A DNA stretch of 64,000 nucleotides from Bin5 sp022827195 (lineage in GTDB: Bacteria; Chloroflexota; Anaerolineae; Caldilineales; Caldilineaceae): NCBI GenBank assembly GCA_965208275.1, contig OZ242331.1, forward strand, positions 2,418,001-2,482,000, written 5' to 3'. The notes under the pieces were generated by a model, which was not told the origin of the DNA, made no database searches, and was given only the letters and a program-made list of their open reading frames with translations. The position numbers and the translations under genes were made by a program. Shown piece after piece: positions 8,326-16,825 of this stretch; positions within the stretch are counted from its first letter, which is position 1, and the number at the start of each line of letters is the position of its first letter.

Positions 8326-9927
8326 TCAGATCTTGACTTCGGACTCGCTGCGCTCGCGCGCCCGACGGTCCAGGTCGGCCTGCGCTTGCTGGGCTGGAGT
8401 GTCAGCAAGGGGATAGGCCCATTGTCCTTGAAAGTGGACCGCGGTCACGGAACTGGCAGGAAGATGCAGGCGGCAGCGTCGCCGTTCAGGCATCTCAACG
8501 TCCGCCGGGCCGGGGCTGACCGCGTCGGGGTCCGCAGGTGTATTTTCGGCGCGAATGTCGTGCGCGGTCAAGCGTTCGGAAGTGACGGAGGACGGCGTGA
8601 ACGCGTCGGGCAGGAGGAGAACCGTTTCGACGCCGGCGGAGAGGTCGGCGTTTACGACTGTAACGAACAGCCCGTCGAACGATGCGGTGGCGGAGACAGA
8701 GAGCGCGGGCCGGGCGGGCGCTTCGGGGTCCGGCAGGGTGGGCGCGTCAACCAGGTCGCTCTCCAGGAGAATGCCGTTACGGTGGGGCATGTACATACGA
8801 AAGATATGGTAAGTCGGTGTTTTGATCGCCGCCGGCCCGCAGGTCTGGAGGAGACACTGGAGCGCGTTTACGGTCATCGACATGTTTGCCATGTGGAGCG
8901 TGCCGGCGAAGGTGTGAAACAGATGAAAGCCGCAGGCGGTGAAGAGGGCGTCGCGCAGTGTGTTGGCCTGGTGGAACCGGTTGGTGATCCAGACGCCTTT
9001 GTACCAGGTGCCCCACTCGCCCAGGGCCAGGCCAATGGGGTGGCGCGCGGTGCTATAGGCGTCGACCAGAGCGGAGGCGCGGCGCAGCTCGGCTTCTAGG
9101 ATGTCCAACTCACTGAGGAGGCGGTAGTGATCGTCGTCGGGAAATTCACGGTCGGTGAGATCGCGGCCCTGGTATATATGGTCGGAGATATAGTCGACCG
9201 TATGGAGCATTTCCGGCGTCTGCTTCATGCCGGCGAGGAATTCGGCGTCCCAGTCGCGGTAGAGAAGGCATGAACCGCAGGCGATCAGCCTGATGGCGGA
9301 GGCCTTGTCGCGGTCGCCGGTACCAAGCATGCGGAGTTTGTTGGAGTAGCGGCGGTAGGCGGCGACGTAGTCCTGGGCGCGGAACTGGCCGCCCGAATGC
9401 CAGCTCTCGTTGCCGACGTCCCAGAAGCGGACGCGCCAAGGCTGCTCCTGTCCGTTGGCGCGACGCAGCCGCACAGTTTCGCTGTCATGATCGGAGTTGC
9501 AGTATTCGACCCAGTCGCGCGCCTCCTGGACTGTGCCGCTGGCGACGTTCAGCACGAGGTAGGGTTCGGACCCGATGGCTTGGCAGAAACGCATGTATTC
9601 GTGGGTACCGAAGGCGTTGCTTTCGGGGATGCCCCACTCGATGTTGTAGCGGAGGGGGCGTTCTTGCGGCGGTCCGATTCCGTCGCGCCAGTGGTAATAC
9701 TCGGCCCAGTTGCCGCCGGGCCAGCGGACCGCGGGCAGCGACAGTTCCGCGAGGGCTTCTAGAGTATCGCGGCGCAGGCCGTCCTCGTTGGGGATGTCGG
9801 AGTCCGGACCCACCCAGATGCCGTCGTAGATGCAGCGGCCGAAGTGCTCGGCAAAGCTGCTGTAGAGAAAGGGGCTGACGGAAGGCGCGGCGGCGCGCGG
9901 TGTCAGTCTGATGAGGGGAGTTTTCAT
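8326..9927 (-). CDS. alpha-L-arabinofuranosidase, GH51 family
   Basis: Retaining alpha-L-arabinofuranosidase releasing arabinose from arabinan, arabinoxylan or arabinogalactan side chains. The TIM-barrel domain has the GH51 hallmarks: LPAVRWPGGNWAEYYHW (residues 64-80), the acid/base Glu 174 in WDVGNESWHSGG, and the probable nucleophile Glu 304 in LALGEWGTWYKG. A C-terminal beta-sandwich follows (about residues 380-510). No signal peptide is seen, so it acts in the cytoplasm, as is usual for GH51. The length of 533 is normal. The ATG at 9927 has only a weak ribosome site. It heads the run GH51, MDR, TIM barrel, MDR, ThuA. Confidence 0.94.
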   Translation of the reverse strand: MKTPLIRLTPRAAAPSVSPFLYSSFAEHFGRCIYDGIWVGPDSDIPNEDGLRRDTLEALAELSLPAVRWPGGNWAEYYHWRDGIGPPQERPLRYNIEWGIPESNAFGTHEYMRFCQAIGSEPYLVLNVASGTVQEARDWVEYCNSDHDSETVRLRRANGQEQPWRVRFWDVGNESWHSGGQFRAQDYVAAYRRYSNKLRMLGTGDRDKASAIRLIACGSCLLYRDWDAEFLAGMKQTPEMLHTVDYISDHIYQGRDLTDREFPDDDHYRLLSELDILEAELRRASALVDAYSTARHPIGLALGEWGTWYKGVWITNRFHQANTLRDALFTACGFHLFHTFAGTLHMANMSMTVNALQCLLQTCGPAAIKTPTYHIFRMYMPHRNGILLESDLVDAPTLPDPEAPARPALSVSATASFDGLFVTVVNADLSAGVETVLLLPDAFTPSSVTSERLTAHDIRAENTPADPDAVSPGPADVEMPERRRCRLHLPASSVTAVHFQGQWAYPLADTPAQQAQADLDRRARERSESEVKI

Positions 9928-9987
9928 GACCGCATTTGCGTTAGAAAAGGAAAAGGTCTGCCTGGGCTCGATCTGGTCTTGACAGTA

Positions 9988-10016
9988 TTGCCATTTGCAG
10001 GGAAGTTGACTATAAG
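9988..10016 (+). promoter_or_regulatory. sigma70-type promoter for the HEAT-repeat gene
   Basis: TTGCCA (9988-9993), a 17-base spacer and TATAAG (10011-10016) match the -35/-10 consensus at 10 of 12 positions with ideal spacing. The expected start near 10023 gives a leader of about 40 bases to the ATG at 10065. It lies in the divergent gap with the GH51 gene. Confidence 0.6.
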
Positions 10017-10064
10017 AACCGGCGACAGTTGAATACCTCTATCATAATTCAAAAGGTGCAGAGC

Positions 10065-11039
10065 ATGCCACGTCCAAACGAAAGGGGCAAAGATGCCCGT
10101 CAGACCGTCAGACGCAACGCGAGCGAGGCCGGCTCCTGGGAAGAGGCATTCGTAGCCGCGCTCGAAGAGGATGATCTGGAGGGGCTTTTCTCCGTGCTGG
10201 ACTCACAGAAGACGGCACACGCGGGAACGCCGCGTCAGGCAGTCAAGCTGAAGGCGGTAAAGCTGATCGAGAGGCATTACGGGGGTTCACTTGCTTCGCT
10301 TTACAAAACAGGCGTTGCTTTTGCACGGTCCAGAAACGAGGGCGCGCAAGAGATTGGTTTGGTGGTCCTTGCGCCACAATTTGACCGCAACCCGGCCGAG
10401 GTAACTGAGATCGTATTGGAGTTGGCCGACAGCGAGAATTGGGAGGTTCGGGAGTGGGCGGCCAGTGCTTTGAGACGGATCATCGCCGGCGAATTTGACG
10501 CTATTTTTGCTACGCTCCAGGCGTGGGCGGGCCATGAATCGCCCAATTTGCGGCGGGCGGTCGCGGTTGCAGGCGCATGGGCCGCGAAGGACTTGACGGA
10601 AGAGAGATGCCGCCTAATGCTGGAAGTTCTGGGGCCGCTCATGGAGGACGACGACCCCTATGTCAGAAAGAATATGGGGGCGTATGCCATCGGCGACAGC
10701 TTTCTGAAGGCCCAGCCCAAGCTGGTCGCCGCGTGGTTGGGGAAGGCGAGCGAAAACGAACGATCACAGTGGAATGTGGCGATGGCGTTGTCGTCAGCCG
10801 AGGCCGCCCATCACTTTGAACTGCTGTCGAAGCTGCTGTGGGGACTGGCTGCGGACGACCGGACCGTCGTTCGCAGAGCAACGTACAGAGCCGTTCTCAA
10901 CCTCGCTAAGCGATTGCCCGGTGAGATCGTTCCCCTGGTGGCGTCGTGGAAAACAGATTCTCAACGATCTCATGTGTACCTGCGGGTCTGGCCCAAAATC
11001 GAAGATTTGGAAACGCAGGCGCGTCCTTCGTCACGCTAA
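10065..11039 (+). CDS. HEAT-repeat protein, DNA alkylation repair (AlkD-like)
   Basis: All-helical HEAT-repeat protein resembling AlkD/AlkC-type DNA alkylation repair proteins, which in characterised members remove 3- or 7-alkylpurines without base flipping. Repeats are visible as helical pairs such as ENWEVREWAASALRRI (about residue 130), SPNLRRAVAVAGAW and DDPYVRKNMGAYAIGD. The ATG at 10065 is preferred over a TTG at 10029, because AAAGGTG lies about 7 bases before the ATG and a promoter at 9988-10016 would place the transcript start just upstream. It is the only plus-strand gene between 4637 and 27149 and interrupts a minus-strand catabolic region. The exact DNA-repair activity is not proven by sequence. 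Confidence 0.82.
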   Translation: MPRPNERGKDARQTVRRNASEAGSWEEAFVAALEEDDLEGLFSVLDSQKTAHAGTPRQAVKLKAVKLIERHYGGSLASLYKTGVAFARSRNEGAQEIGLVVLAPQFDRNPAEVTEIVLELADSENWEVREWAASALRRIIAGEFDAIFATLQAWAGHESPNLRRAVAVAGAWAAKDLTEERCRLMLEVLGPLMEDDDPYVRKNMGAYAIGDSFLKAQPKLVAAWLGKASENERSQWNVAMALSSAEAAHHFELLSKLLWGLAADDRTVVRRATYRAVLNLAKRLPGEIVPLVASWKTDSQRSHVYLRVWPKIEDLETQARPSSR

Positions 11040-11132
11040 GATGTGTCGTGGCGGGTAGAGAAGACCAATCAGTTGCCTGTTGTTTTCGGTGCAGCCGGGT
11101 GCAGGCGCGGCGATTCGATTCCCGATGCAATT

Positions 11133-13031
11133 CTACCAGTTGACGATGGTCCGTTCTGGCACAAAACGGGTCACGCGCTTCATCGGCGCGGCATCCTGTC
11201 GCATGTGATCGCGTCGATAGAAGGGGTAGGTGGTCGGATCCTCATCGCGCGGTGAGATGTCGACGATGGTACTGCCGCGGAATGTGCAGCGGTACTGGGT
11301 TTCGCGCACCTTGCTGCTGCTGCCGCCGGGGCGGTGTGCGTTGCCGGTGTAGGTGGCTACGGATTCCTGGACCGGGAAGGACAGTGCGATGGTATCGCCC
11401 GGCTTCAGTTCGTCGATGAGCATGTAGTTCCCAAGCCTTACCCCTTCACGTGCAATCCCGTTCACGCGTGTTTGCAACTCGCTGCGGGGAATCCAGGAGG
11501 CGAGGCGAACGGCGACCCGCGCGGCGTCCTTGACGTGCATCAACACCTTGCCCTCGTAGGGCAGGTAGCTGTCGACATCCAGCCAGGCTGAAGCTCGGTT
11601 CAGCAGCAGGTTGACCGTGACGGTCCCTTTGTCGTGGCGCAAGGCCCCCTCCCAGGCGTAGTAGAGCGCCCTGGGCGCGTTTGCGCTGCAACATTGCATG
11701 ACCCAGGGTTGGGGAATCCCGACGGGAGTGGCGCAGGAGCCGAACATTCCGAGTGTGCGCTCGATCACGTTGTCGATGGATACGCCTTGATTGCTCTGAC
11801 CGTGCGGTATCGGAGGTTCGGGCAAGGGCGGGCTTGCCTCCACGATGCTGCGGAGTATTTCGGCGTCGAGGAGCTGCTGCTCGGCGAGATGGTTTCGCAC
11901 GACGGTGTCGACGTAGTCCCAATAGTCGCCGGCGCCGGCGTCACTGAGCCTGACACCGAGCCTGAGAAGGTCAAAGAAGGTGCAGGCCTCGTTCATGCCG
12001 ACGTGATTGCCGCCCCAGAATGGTGCGGTAACCCAGCCGAGCTTGGCGACGCCGATTGTCATGGCGTACTCGAAGCCGCGCTGGGCGAACTCGAGGACGC
12101 GCGCGTCGTTGGCCACGTGGGCGTATTCGACCATGCCGGCGAGGATCAGGAGGCGGTTGTGGGCGTGAAAGTTGAAGTGGCCCAGTTCGTTGCCTGCTAC
12201 CATCACGGTTTGGGGATTGCCGCCCCAGAAACGGGGCTGCATACAGAAGCGTGAGAGACGGCCGGCCAGATCGAGGGCGCGTTCGTCGCCGCTGGCCTGA
12301 TACCAAAGCGGCAGCACGCGGAGGATATCGCCGTAGTAGCTGGTGACGGAGCCTTCGGCGTTGTTGTAGTCATCTTCGGGTTCTTCGGTATGACGCCAGC
12401 CGGAGCGGGGGTAGCCGCAGACCTCGGCGAAGCCGCCGTCGGGGTAGTAGGCGTAGTCGTCTTTGTAGACTGCAATGTCGATCAGGCCGTCCACCATTTT
12501 GCGAATGCGCGTCTCCCAGGCAGGTTCGCCGGTCAGCTCGCGCCAAAAGATCATTGCCTCCAGCCAGTGGGCCTGGGCGACGGTAACGGCAAAGTCTTCG
12601 GGGATCAGGCCCCTGTGGGCGTGGCCGTATTCCGAGTGCCAGGGCTTGTCCGGGCTGTAGACGTTGTAGTAGAGGCCGTCGTCGGGCGAGGTGTCGCGTA
12701 GGAGGTGTTCGATCAGGCCCACTTCTGTATCGACGTGGGCGGTGCTGCCGCTCATGGTGCGGAGGAGGGCAAAAGTAGGGGCGAGCAGGGCGTCGCAAGT
12801 CGCGTCGGCGGCGTGGTGGCGCATGGACGCGGGGTTGCAGGCGTAGTTTACGAGGAACCACATCTGGTGGTCGAGGTCGCGGTCGATGCCGCCGGCGATG
12901 CCGTTGATGGCAAGGGCGGCGCGTTCGGCGAGGTCGAGCGTATCGGGCACTTCGGCTTCGTACCTGTCGCCCGGCACCTTCGGGGCCGAAAAGTTGGGCG
13001 GAGGGTAGGCGGAATCACCGTCGCTGTGCAT
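11133..13031 (-). CDS. GH127/GH146-like glycoside hydrolase (beta-L-arabinofuranosidase type)
   Basis: Large (alpha/alpha)6-barrel protein with a C-terminal beta-sandwich, like the DUF1680/GH127 beta-L-arabinofuranosidases, whose active site is a zinc-bound cysteine nucleophile. In Bifidobacterium HypBA1 the zinc ligands are Glu338, Cys340, Cys417 and Cys418. Here NEAC (Glu 348, Cys 350) and QCCSANAPRALYYAW (Cys 447, Cys 448) supply the same Glu-x-Cys plus Cys-Cys set in the same order. The start ATG 13031 has GGAAGGA 7 bases upstream; a longer frame to 13172 has a non-family N-terminus. No signal peptide is seen. It lies downstream of a sugar ABC system and could trim an imported arabinoside. 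The assignment to GH127 proper is uncertain because overall similarity seems low. Confidence 0.75.
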   Translation of the reverse strand: MHSDGDSAYPPPNFSAPKVPGDRYEAEVPDTLDLAERAALAINGIAGGIDRDLDHQMWFLVNYACNPASMRHHAADATCDALLAPTFALLRTMSGSTAHVDTEVGLIEHLLRDTSPDDGLYYNVYSPDKPWHSEYGHAHRGLIPEDFAVTVAQAHWLEAMIFWRELTGEPAWETRIRKMVDGLIDIAVYKDDYAYYPDGGFAEVCGYPRSGWRHTEEPEDDYNNAEGSVTSYYGDILRVLPLWYQASGDERALDLAGRLSRFCMQPRFWGGNPQTVMVAGNELGHFNFHAHNRLLILAGMVEYAHVANDARVLEFAQRGFEYAMTIGVAKLGWVTAPFWGGNHVGMNEACTFFDLLRLGVRLSDAGAGDYWDYVDTVVRNHLAEQQLLDAEILRSIVEASPPLPEPPIPHGQSNQGVSIDNVIERTLGMFGSCATPVGIPQPWVMQCCSANAPRALYYAWEGALRHDKGTVTVNLLLNRASAWLDVDSYLPYEGKVLMHVKDAARVAVRLASWIPRSELQTRVNGIAREGVRLGNYMLIDELKPGDTIALSFPVQESVATYTGNAHRPGGSSSKVRETQYRCTFRGSTIVDISPRDEDPTTYPFYRRDHMRQDAAPMKRVTRFVPERTIVNW

Positions 13032-13211
13032 GGAGGGGTCCTTCCACTCGCTTGTCGAGCAAGCTACAATTCCGTCTCGATGTGAGGCTCGGTGCTTGCC
13101 AGACGCCGGAATACGGCCTGCCTGCAAGAGAGAAGCCACAGTCAGGCGAGGACATATCTGGATGACCAGCAAGCGGCCTTTCGCGAGGGCAGTTGGACTC
13201 GTGCAAGCGGA

Positions 13212-14090
13212 CTACCCTTTGACGGCGCCGGCGCTGAGGCCAGAGAGCAGATAGCGTTCGACAATGGCGTAAAAGATGAGCGGCGCGATCACGAAGATGC
13301 TGGCGGCGGCAAATATCAGGTCGACCGGTGTCGCCATCTCGCCTATGAAGGTCGAGATGCCGACCGAGAAAACGCGTAAGGACTGGGAGATAATGAAGAC
13401 GGATGCAAAGACAAATTCGTCCCAGGCGGTAAAGAAGGCGATTACGGCTACAGCGACTAGCGCCGGCAGTGAAAGGGGCAGCAACATGCGGACAAGAACG
13501 CCCATTTCGGAGCAGCCGTCGGCAAAGGCAGCGTCGGCGATCTCTTCGGGAATCGTATCGAAGGCGCCCTTTAGAATCCAGATCCCTACGGGTACGGTCA
13601 GTGCGGTGTCGACAGTGATGAGTCCCAGGTGGGAGTCGACCAGGCCCGCCTGTCGAAAGATGACGAAGAGCGGGATGACGAGAACAGCGGAGGGAATCAT
13701 CTGGGTGCTCAGCAGTCCCATTGCCAGCAGGCTGCGCCCGGGCCAGCCGTGGCGGCTGAGGGCGTAGGCGCCCATGATTTCGAGAACCAGAGCCAAGGCC
13801 ACGGTGCCCGCCGAGACGACTATCGAATTCTTGAGCCAGGTCAGGATGGGATGAAGCTCGATGATCTCGCGATAGGCGTCCAGCCGAAAGGACGTTGGAA
13901 AGAATGCGGGCGGATAGCGGAAGACTTCGCGTCCAGGGATGAGGGCGTTTATGACCAGCCAGTAGAGCGGGAAGACGATGACCAGGCAGACAAAGACGAT
14001 CGTGACGTAGAGGGCGATGCGCTCGGCTCGGCGCCGGGCGGTCATCCATCTTTGAACAGTCGGTGGAGTGTAGCTCCGAATTCCTGTCAC
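13212..14090 (-). CDS. sugar ABC transporter permease, MalG type
   Basis: Inner-membrane permease of a CUT1-type carbohydrate ABC importer. About six transmembrane helices are seen, beginning IALYVTIVFVCLVIVFPLYW. The cytoplasmic EAA loop for ATPase contact reads EIADAAFADGCSEMG, followed by LLPLSLP. The C-terminus LLSGLSAGAVKG is the classical MalG ending. The start is GTG 14090, 20 bases after the MalF-type gene ends, with GGGAG about 10 bases upstream; an in-frame ATG at 14045 is an alternative. It forms one transporter with the MalF-like permease (14111-15019) and the binding protein (15131-16504). Confidence 0.93.
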   Translation of the reverse strand: MTGIRSYTPPTVQRWMTARRRAERIALYVTIVFVCLVIVFPLYWLVINALIPGREVFRYPPAFFPTSFRLDAYREIIELHPILTWLKNSIVVSAGTVALALVLEIMGAYALSRHGWPGRSLLAMGLLSTQMIPSAVLVIPLFVIFRQAGLVDSHLGLITVDTALTVPVGIWILKGAFDTIPEEIADAAFADGCSEMGVLVRMLLPLSLPALVAVAVIAFFTAWDEFVFASVFIISQSLRVFSVGISTFIGEMATPVDLIFAAASIFVIAPLIFYAIVERYLLSGLSAGAVKG

Positions 14091-14110
14091 GCTCAGCGGC
14101 TCCCGGATCC

Positions 14111-15019
14111 TCAGATTTGTGCCTGGCCCAGACGGCGCGTAACGAACACGTAGAGAACTGTGATGAGCAATGACATTATCAGGCCGACGATGGCCATGGC
14201 GGCTCCCAGCCCTATATTCAGGGACCGGATGGCGGTTATATAAGTGAGGACAACCAGTGTTGCGGTCCTCACGCCGGGGCCGCCCCCGGTCAGCAGATAG
14301 ATGATGGGAAAGCGACGGAAGCCCCAGATGGTGATCAGAAGGATCATGATCCCCAGTGTCGGAGCAATTCCCGGCAGGGTGATGTGACGGAACAGCTGCA
14401 GCGACCCGGCTCCATCAATCTTGGCGGCGGCGTAGAGTTCCTTATCGATCAACTGGAGGGCGGTCAAGATGATCAGGCTGAAGAAGGGGAAGATCTTCCA
14501 GACCGTCATGAGGACGATGGAGAACCAGGCCGTCCAGGGATCCAGCAACCAGTTGGGGTTCTCGGAGATGCCCGGCACCCAGCCGGCAAAGACGTTCATC
14601 ACGCCGAAGTCTTTGTTGTACATCCAGCTCCAGACCAGAACGGCGGCCACCTCGGGGAAGGCCCACGGCAGGGAGGTGATGACGCGGGCCAGCTTGCGGC
14701 CATGGAAGGCTTGGTTCAGCAGCAGCGCGAGCCCCAATGCGAGAATGATGATGATTGCGTTGGCGGCGACGGCATAGAAGAGCGTGTTGCCGATCACAAG
14801 CCAGAATTTCGCACTCTCCGCCAGGGACAGGTAGTTATCGAGCCCGACCCAAACTGGCGGCGTGCGCTCGAGCAGGCGGGCCCTGGTGAAGCTCAAGTAG
14901 ATTTCCTGGGCGATGGGGTAGGCGAAGACGAGGAGAAGGTAGACGGCCACGGGCAGAGCCATGGCGAGCGAAAAGAGCCGGCGTCGAGCGGCGAAGGACA
15001 GACGCTTCCGTGCGAGCAA
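14111..15019 (-). CDS. sugar ABC transporter permease, MalF type
   Basis: Partner permease of the CUT1 sugar importer, 302 aa with about six membrane spans (first span AMALPVAVYLLLVFAYPIA). The ATPase-contact loop is ELYAAAKIDGAGSLQ followed by HITLPGIAP. The start codon is TTG at 15019. It lies between its binding-protein gene and the MalG-type gene on the same transcript. A 12-base-pair stem-loop (15088-15116) separates it from the binding-protein gene. The solute is not evident from sequence; the GH127-like gene downstream hints at an arabinoside or oligosaccharide. Confidence 0.93.
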   Translation of the reverse strand: MLARKRLSFAARRRLFSLAMALPVAVYLLLVFAYPIAQEIYLSFTRARLLERTPPVWVGLDNYLSLAESAKFWLVIGNTLFYAVAANAIIIILALGLALLLNQAFHGRKLARVITSLPWAFPEVAAVLVWSWMYNKDFGVMNVFAGWVPGISENPNWLLDPWTAWFSIVLMTVWKIFPFFSLIILTALQLIDKELYAAAKIDGAGSLQLFRHITLPGIAPTLGIMILLITIWGFRRFPIIYLLTGGGPGVRTATLVVLTYITAIRSLNIGLGAAMAIVGLIMSLLITVLYVFVTRRLGQAQI

Positions 15020-15087
15020 GGTTGCGACCTCTCGTCCGCTGCGCCGGGGCAGATTCAGTTCTGGGCGCAGCAGGCGCTGTTGAAGGC

Positions 15088-15116
15088 GGCGGCGCGGGCG
15101 CTGTGCCCGCGCCGCC
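15088..15116 (-). other. intercistronic stem-loop after the binding-protein gene
   Basis: GGCGGCGCGGGC (15088-15099) and GCCCGCGCCGCC (15105-15116) form a perfect 12-base-pair stem with a 5-base loop. It lies 15 bases after the stop of the binding-protein gene and 69 bases before the permease start. On the coding strand the sequence after it is not a U-run, so mRNA end protection or partial attenuation is more likely than termination. Confidence 0.7.
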
Positions 15117-15130
15117 CTTTTGGGTCCGAA

Positions 15131-16504
15131 TTAGCCGAACAGCTGATCGGCCAGGACTTCCAGGCCTTGCTGGGCCCTTTGCGCGCCCTCTTCGGGGCTG
15201 ATGGTGCCGACCACGACTTCGGAGGCGTGCTCGACAACGATTGTCCTGAACTCCTCAACGTGACCCTGGTAGTCGCCCATGACGAAGAGCCAGGGAACGG
15301 CGTCGGTGGTGGCGAATCCCGACATCCAGGGCAGAGAGTCAAGATACTCGGGCGTGTTGGCCTGGGGGATCATGGGGGGATCTTTGCGCGCCCAGGTCAT
15401 CTCCTTGAAGTTGTCCGGTGTCGCCCAGAATTCGAGGAAGGTGCGTGCGGCCTCTTTTTTCTCCGGGGGTGAGTCTGCCGGCCATGTCCAGTAGGAGGGG
15501 AATGAGGCGCCCTTCCGGTTGGGCCAGGGCAGCGGCGCGGAACGGATGAAGTTTTCGGAATCCGGATTCATGTTGAAGAAGTTCGGGGGCAGGGCGTTGT
15601 TGTCGGTGTAGAGTGCGACCTTGCCCTCGGCGATCATGCGGCGGAAGGTGGCGGCGTCCGAGCCTTGCGGGAAGCAGTCGAGGTACATCCGGCGCCAGTG
15701 GGCCAGGGTATTGATCATCGCGTCGGTGTTGACGGTCGGCATCTGGCCCTCGGCGTAAACGCCGCCATAGCCGAGCAGCCAGGGGATCATGTCGCGGAAG
15801 AAACCGACTTTCTCAGGCACCGTGTGCCGGTTGGCCCAGCCGAACTGATTGGGCCGGTCGGTAAGCTGCTTGGCCAGCTCGTAGGCTTCATCCTGGGTCT
15901 CGGGAAGTGAGGCGCCGGCCGCCTCGACGATGTCCATGTTGTAGATGAGGCCGTCCTGGGCCGTGTTGAACATGAGGACATAGAGATCGCCGGAGTCGTC
16001 GGGAGGGTCATCGAAGGTCGCCCGGTCGCTCCAGAACCAGGGGGGAATCTTGGTGATGGCATCGTATTCCCAGATGCCGGCGCTTCTGCCAACGTCGTTC
16101 AGAGGTTCGAGGAAGCCGCCCTCGATCAACTTGATGCCTGTGCCCTCGAGCGTGTGCATCACGTCGGCGTCGAGTTTGCCGGCGGCCATCTGGCTGTACT
16201 GTGCGTCCTCGTAGATGTTGCTGGGGAAGCTGACTTCCTCGACCTTGATCTCCGGGTAGGCGGCCTCGAACTTCTCGACGAGGTTGCGCAGGGCCACGTC
16301 GGAGCCTTTCTCCACCCACCACCAGGACATCACCTTGATCGTTACCGGTTCGCTGCTGACAACCGCCGGTGCGGCGCCGGGGGCTACGGGCGCACATCCG
16401 GAGAGCAGTGACCCTGCGGTCACGCCGGCAACGCCGGCTGCCGAAACCTGTAAGAAACCGCGTCGACTCAGTTGGCTGACACCTGCCTGTCTTCGTTCGT
16501 TCAT
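15131..16504 (-). CDS. sugar ABC transporter substrate-binding lipoprotein (family 1)
   Basis: Extracellular solute-binding protein of the CUT1 sugar class, 457 aa. The N-terminus combines a twin-arginine motif (LSRRGFLQ, residues 12-19) with a lipobox LSGC (Cys 37), so it is probably exported folded and lipid-anchored. The mature protein begins VTIKVMSWWWVEKG, a typical first strand, and shows the hinge and ligand-cleft pattern of the family. The RBS GGAGGG lies just before the ATG at 16504. It is followed by a strong stem-loop and then its two permeases. An 18-base palindrome lies about 55 bases upstream. Confidence 0.94.
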   Translation of the reverse strand: MNERRQAGVSQLSRRGFLQVSAAGVAGVTAGSLLSGCAPVAPGAAPAVVSSEPVTIKVMSWWWVEKGSDVALRNLVEKFEAAYPEIKVEEVSFPSNIYEDAQYSQMAAGKLDADVMHTLEGTGIKLIEGGFLEPLNDVGRSAGIWEYDAITKIPPWFWSDRATFDDPPDDSGDLYVLMFNTAQDGLIYNMDIVEAAGASLPETQDEAYELAKQLTDRPNQFGWANRHTVPEKVGFFRDMIPWLLGYGGVYAEGQMPTVNTDAMINTLAHWRRMYLDCFPQGSDAATFRRMIAEGKVALYTDNNALPPNFFNMNPDSENFIRSAPLPWPNRKGASFPSYWTWPADSPPEKKEAARTFLEFWATPDNFKEMTWARKDPPMIPQANTPEYLDSLPWMSGFATTDAVPWLFVMGDYQGHVEEFRTIVVEHASEVVVGTISPEEGAQRAQQGLEVLADQLFG

Positions 16505-16825
16505 GAGTTTCCCTCCTTATGGGAACCATTCAGGGGCGAAAACCGGCCTATTTTTCGGGGCTCCGCGCGGAGCCCGTCCGAACGCCTGCTGGTACACGGG
16601 AACGGAAAGCTGACTTGACTCTATTCGGAAGCGTGTCGGACTCGCTCCCTTCTTGGTAAGGAACGCTCTGGATGTTCCGCGCTTGACGTCTGCGCACGCG
16701 GCGAAAAGAGGTGATCGACGGCGCTTTTGAACCGCGCCAATGGGACTGAAATGGCTGTTCCCGGCCTTCTGCAGGATAACCCGATTCCAGCGCAGTTCGG
16801 AAGGCGGCTGTATGCGCGTCAAGCT
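16505..16825. other. 321-base gap between PhyH and binding-protein genes
   Basis: No convincing gene. It should hold the leader of the minus-strand transporter transcript at 11133-16504. The one clear element is the palindrome at 16558-16575. I did not find a good -35/-10 pair on the minus strand. Confidence 0.5.
16558..16575. promoter_or_regulatory. 18-base perfect palindrome upstream of a sugar-binding protein gene
   Basis: GGGCTCCGC followed directly by GCGGAGCCC is a gapless perfect palindrome, 54 bases before the ATG at 16504. The position suits an operator for a dimeric repressor. As RNA it could fold only with a distorted loop, and no U-run follows on the coding strand, so it is not a terminator. 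Confidence 0.4.

Noticed and set aside
14384..15472. Open frame of 362 codons on the plus strand
   Set aside because: It covers parts of two well-supported minus-strand transporter genes; no protein family features.
16558..16575. Rho-independent terminator
   Set aside because: The palindrome has no loop and is followed by an A-run rather than a U-run on the coding strand, and it lies upstream rather than downstream of a gene.
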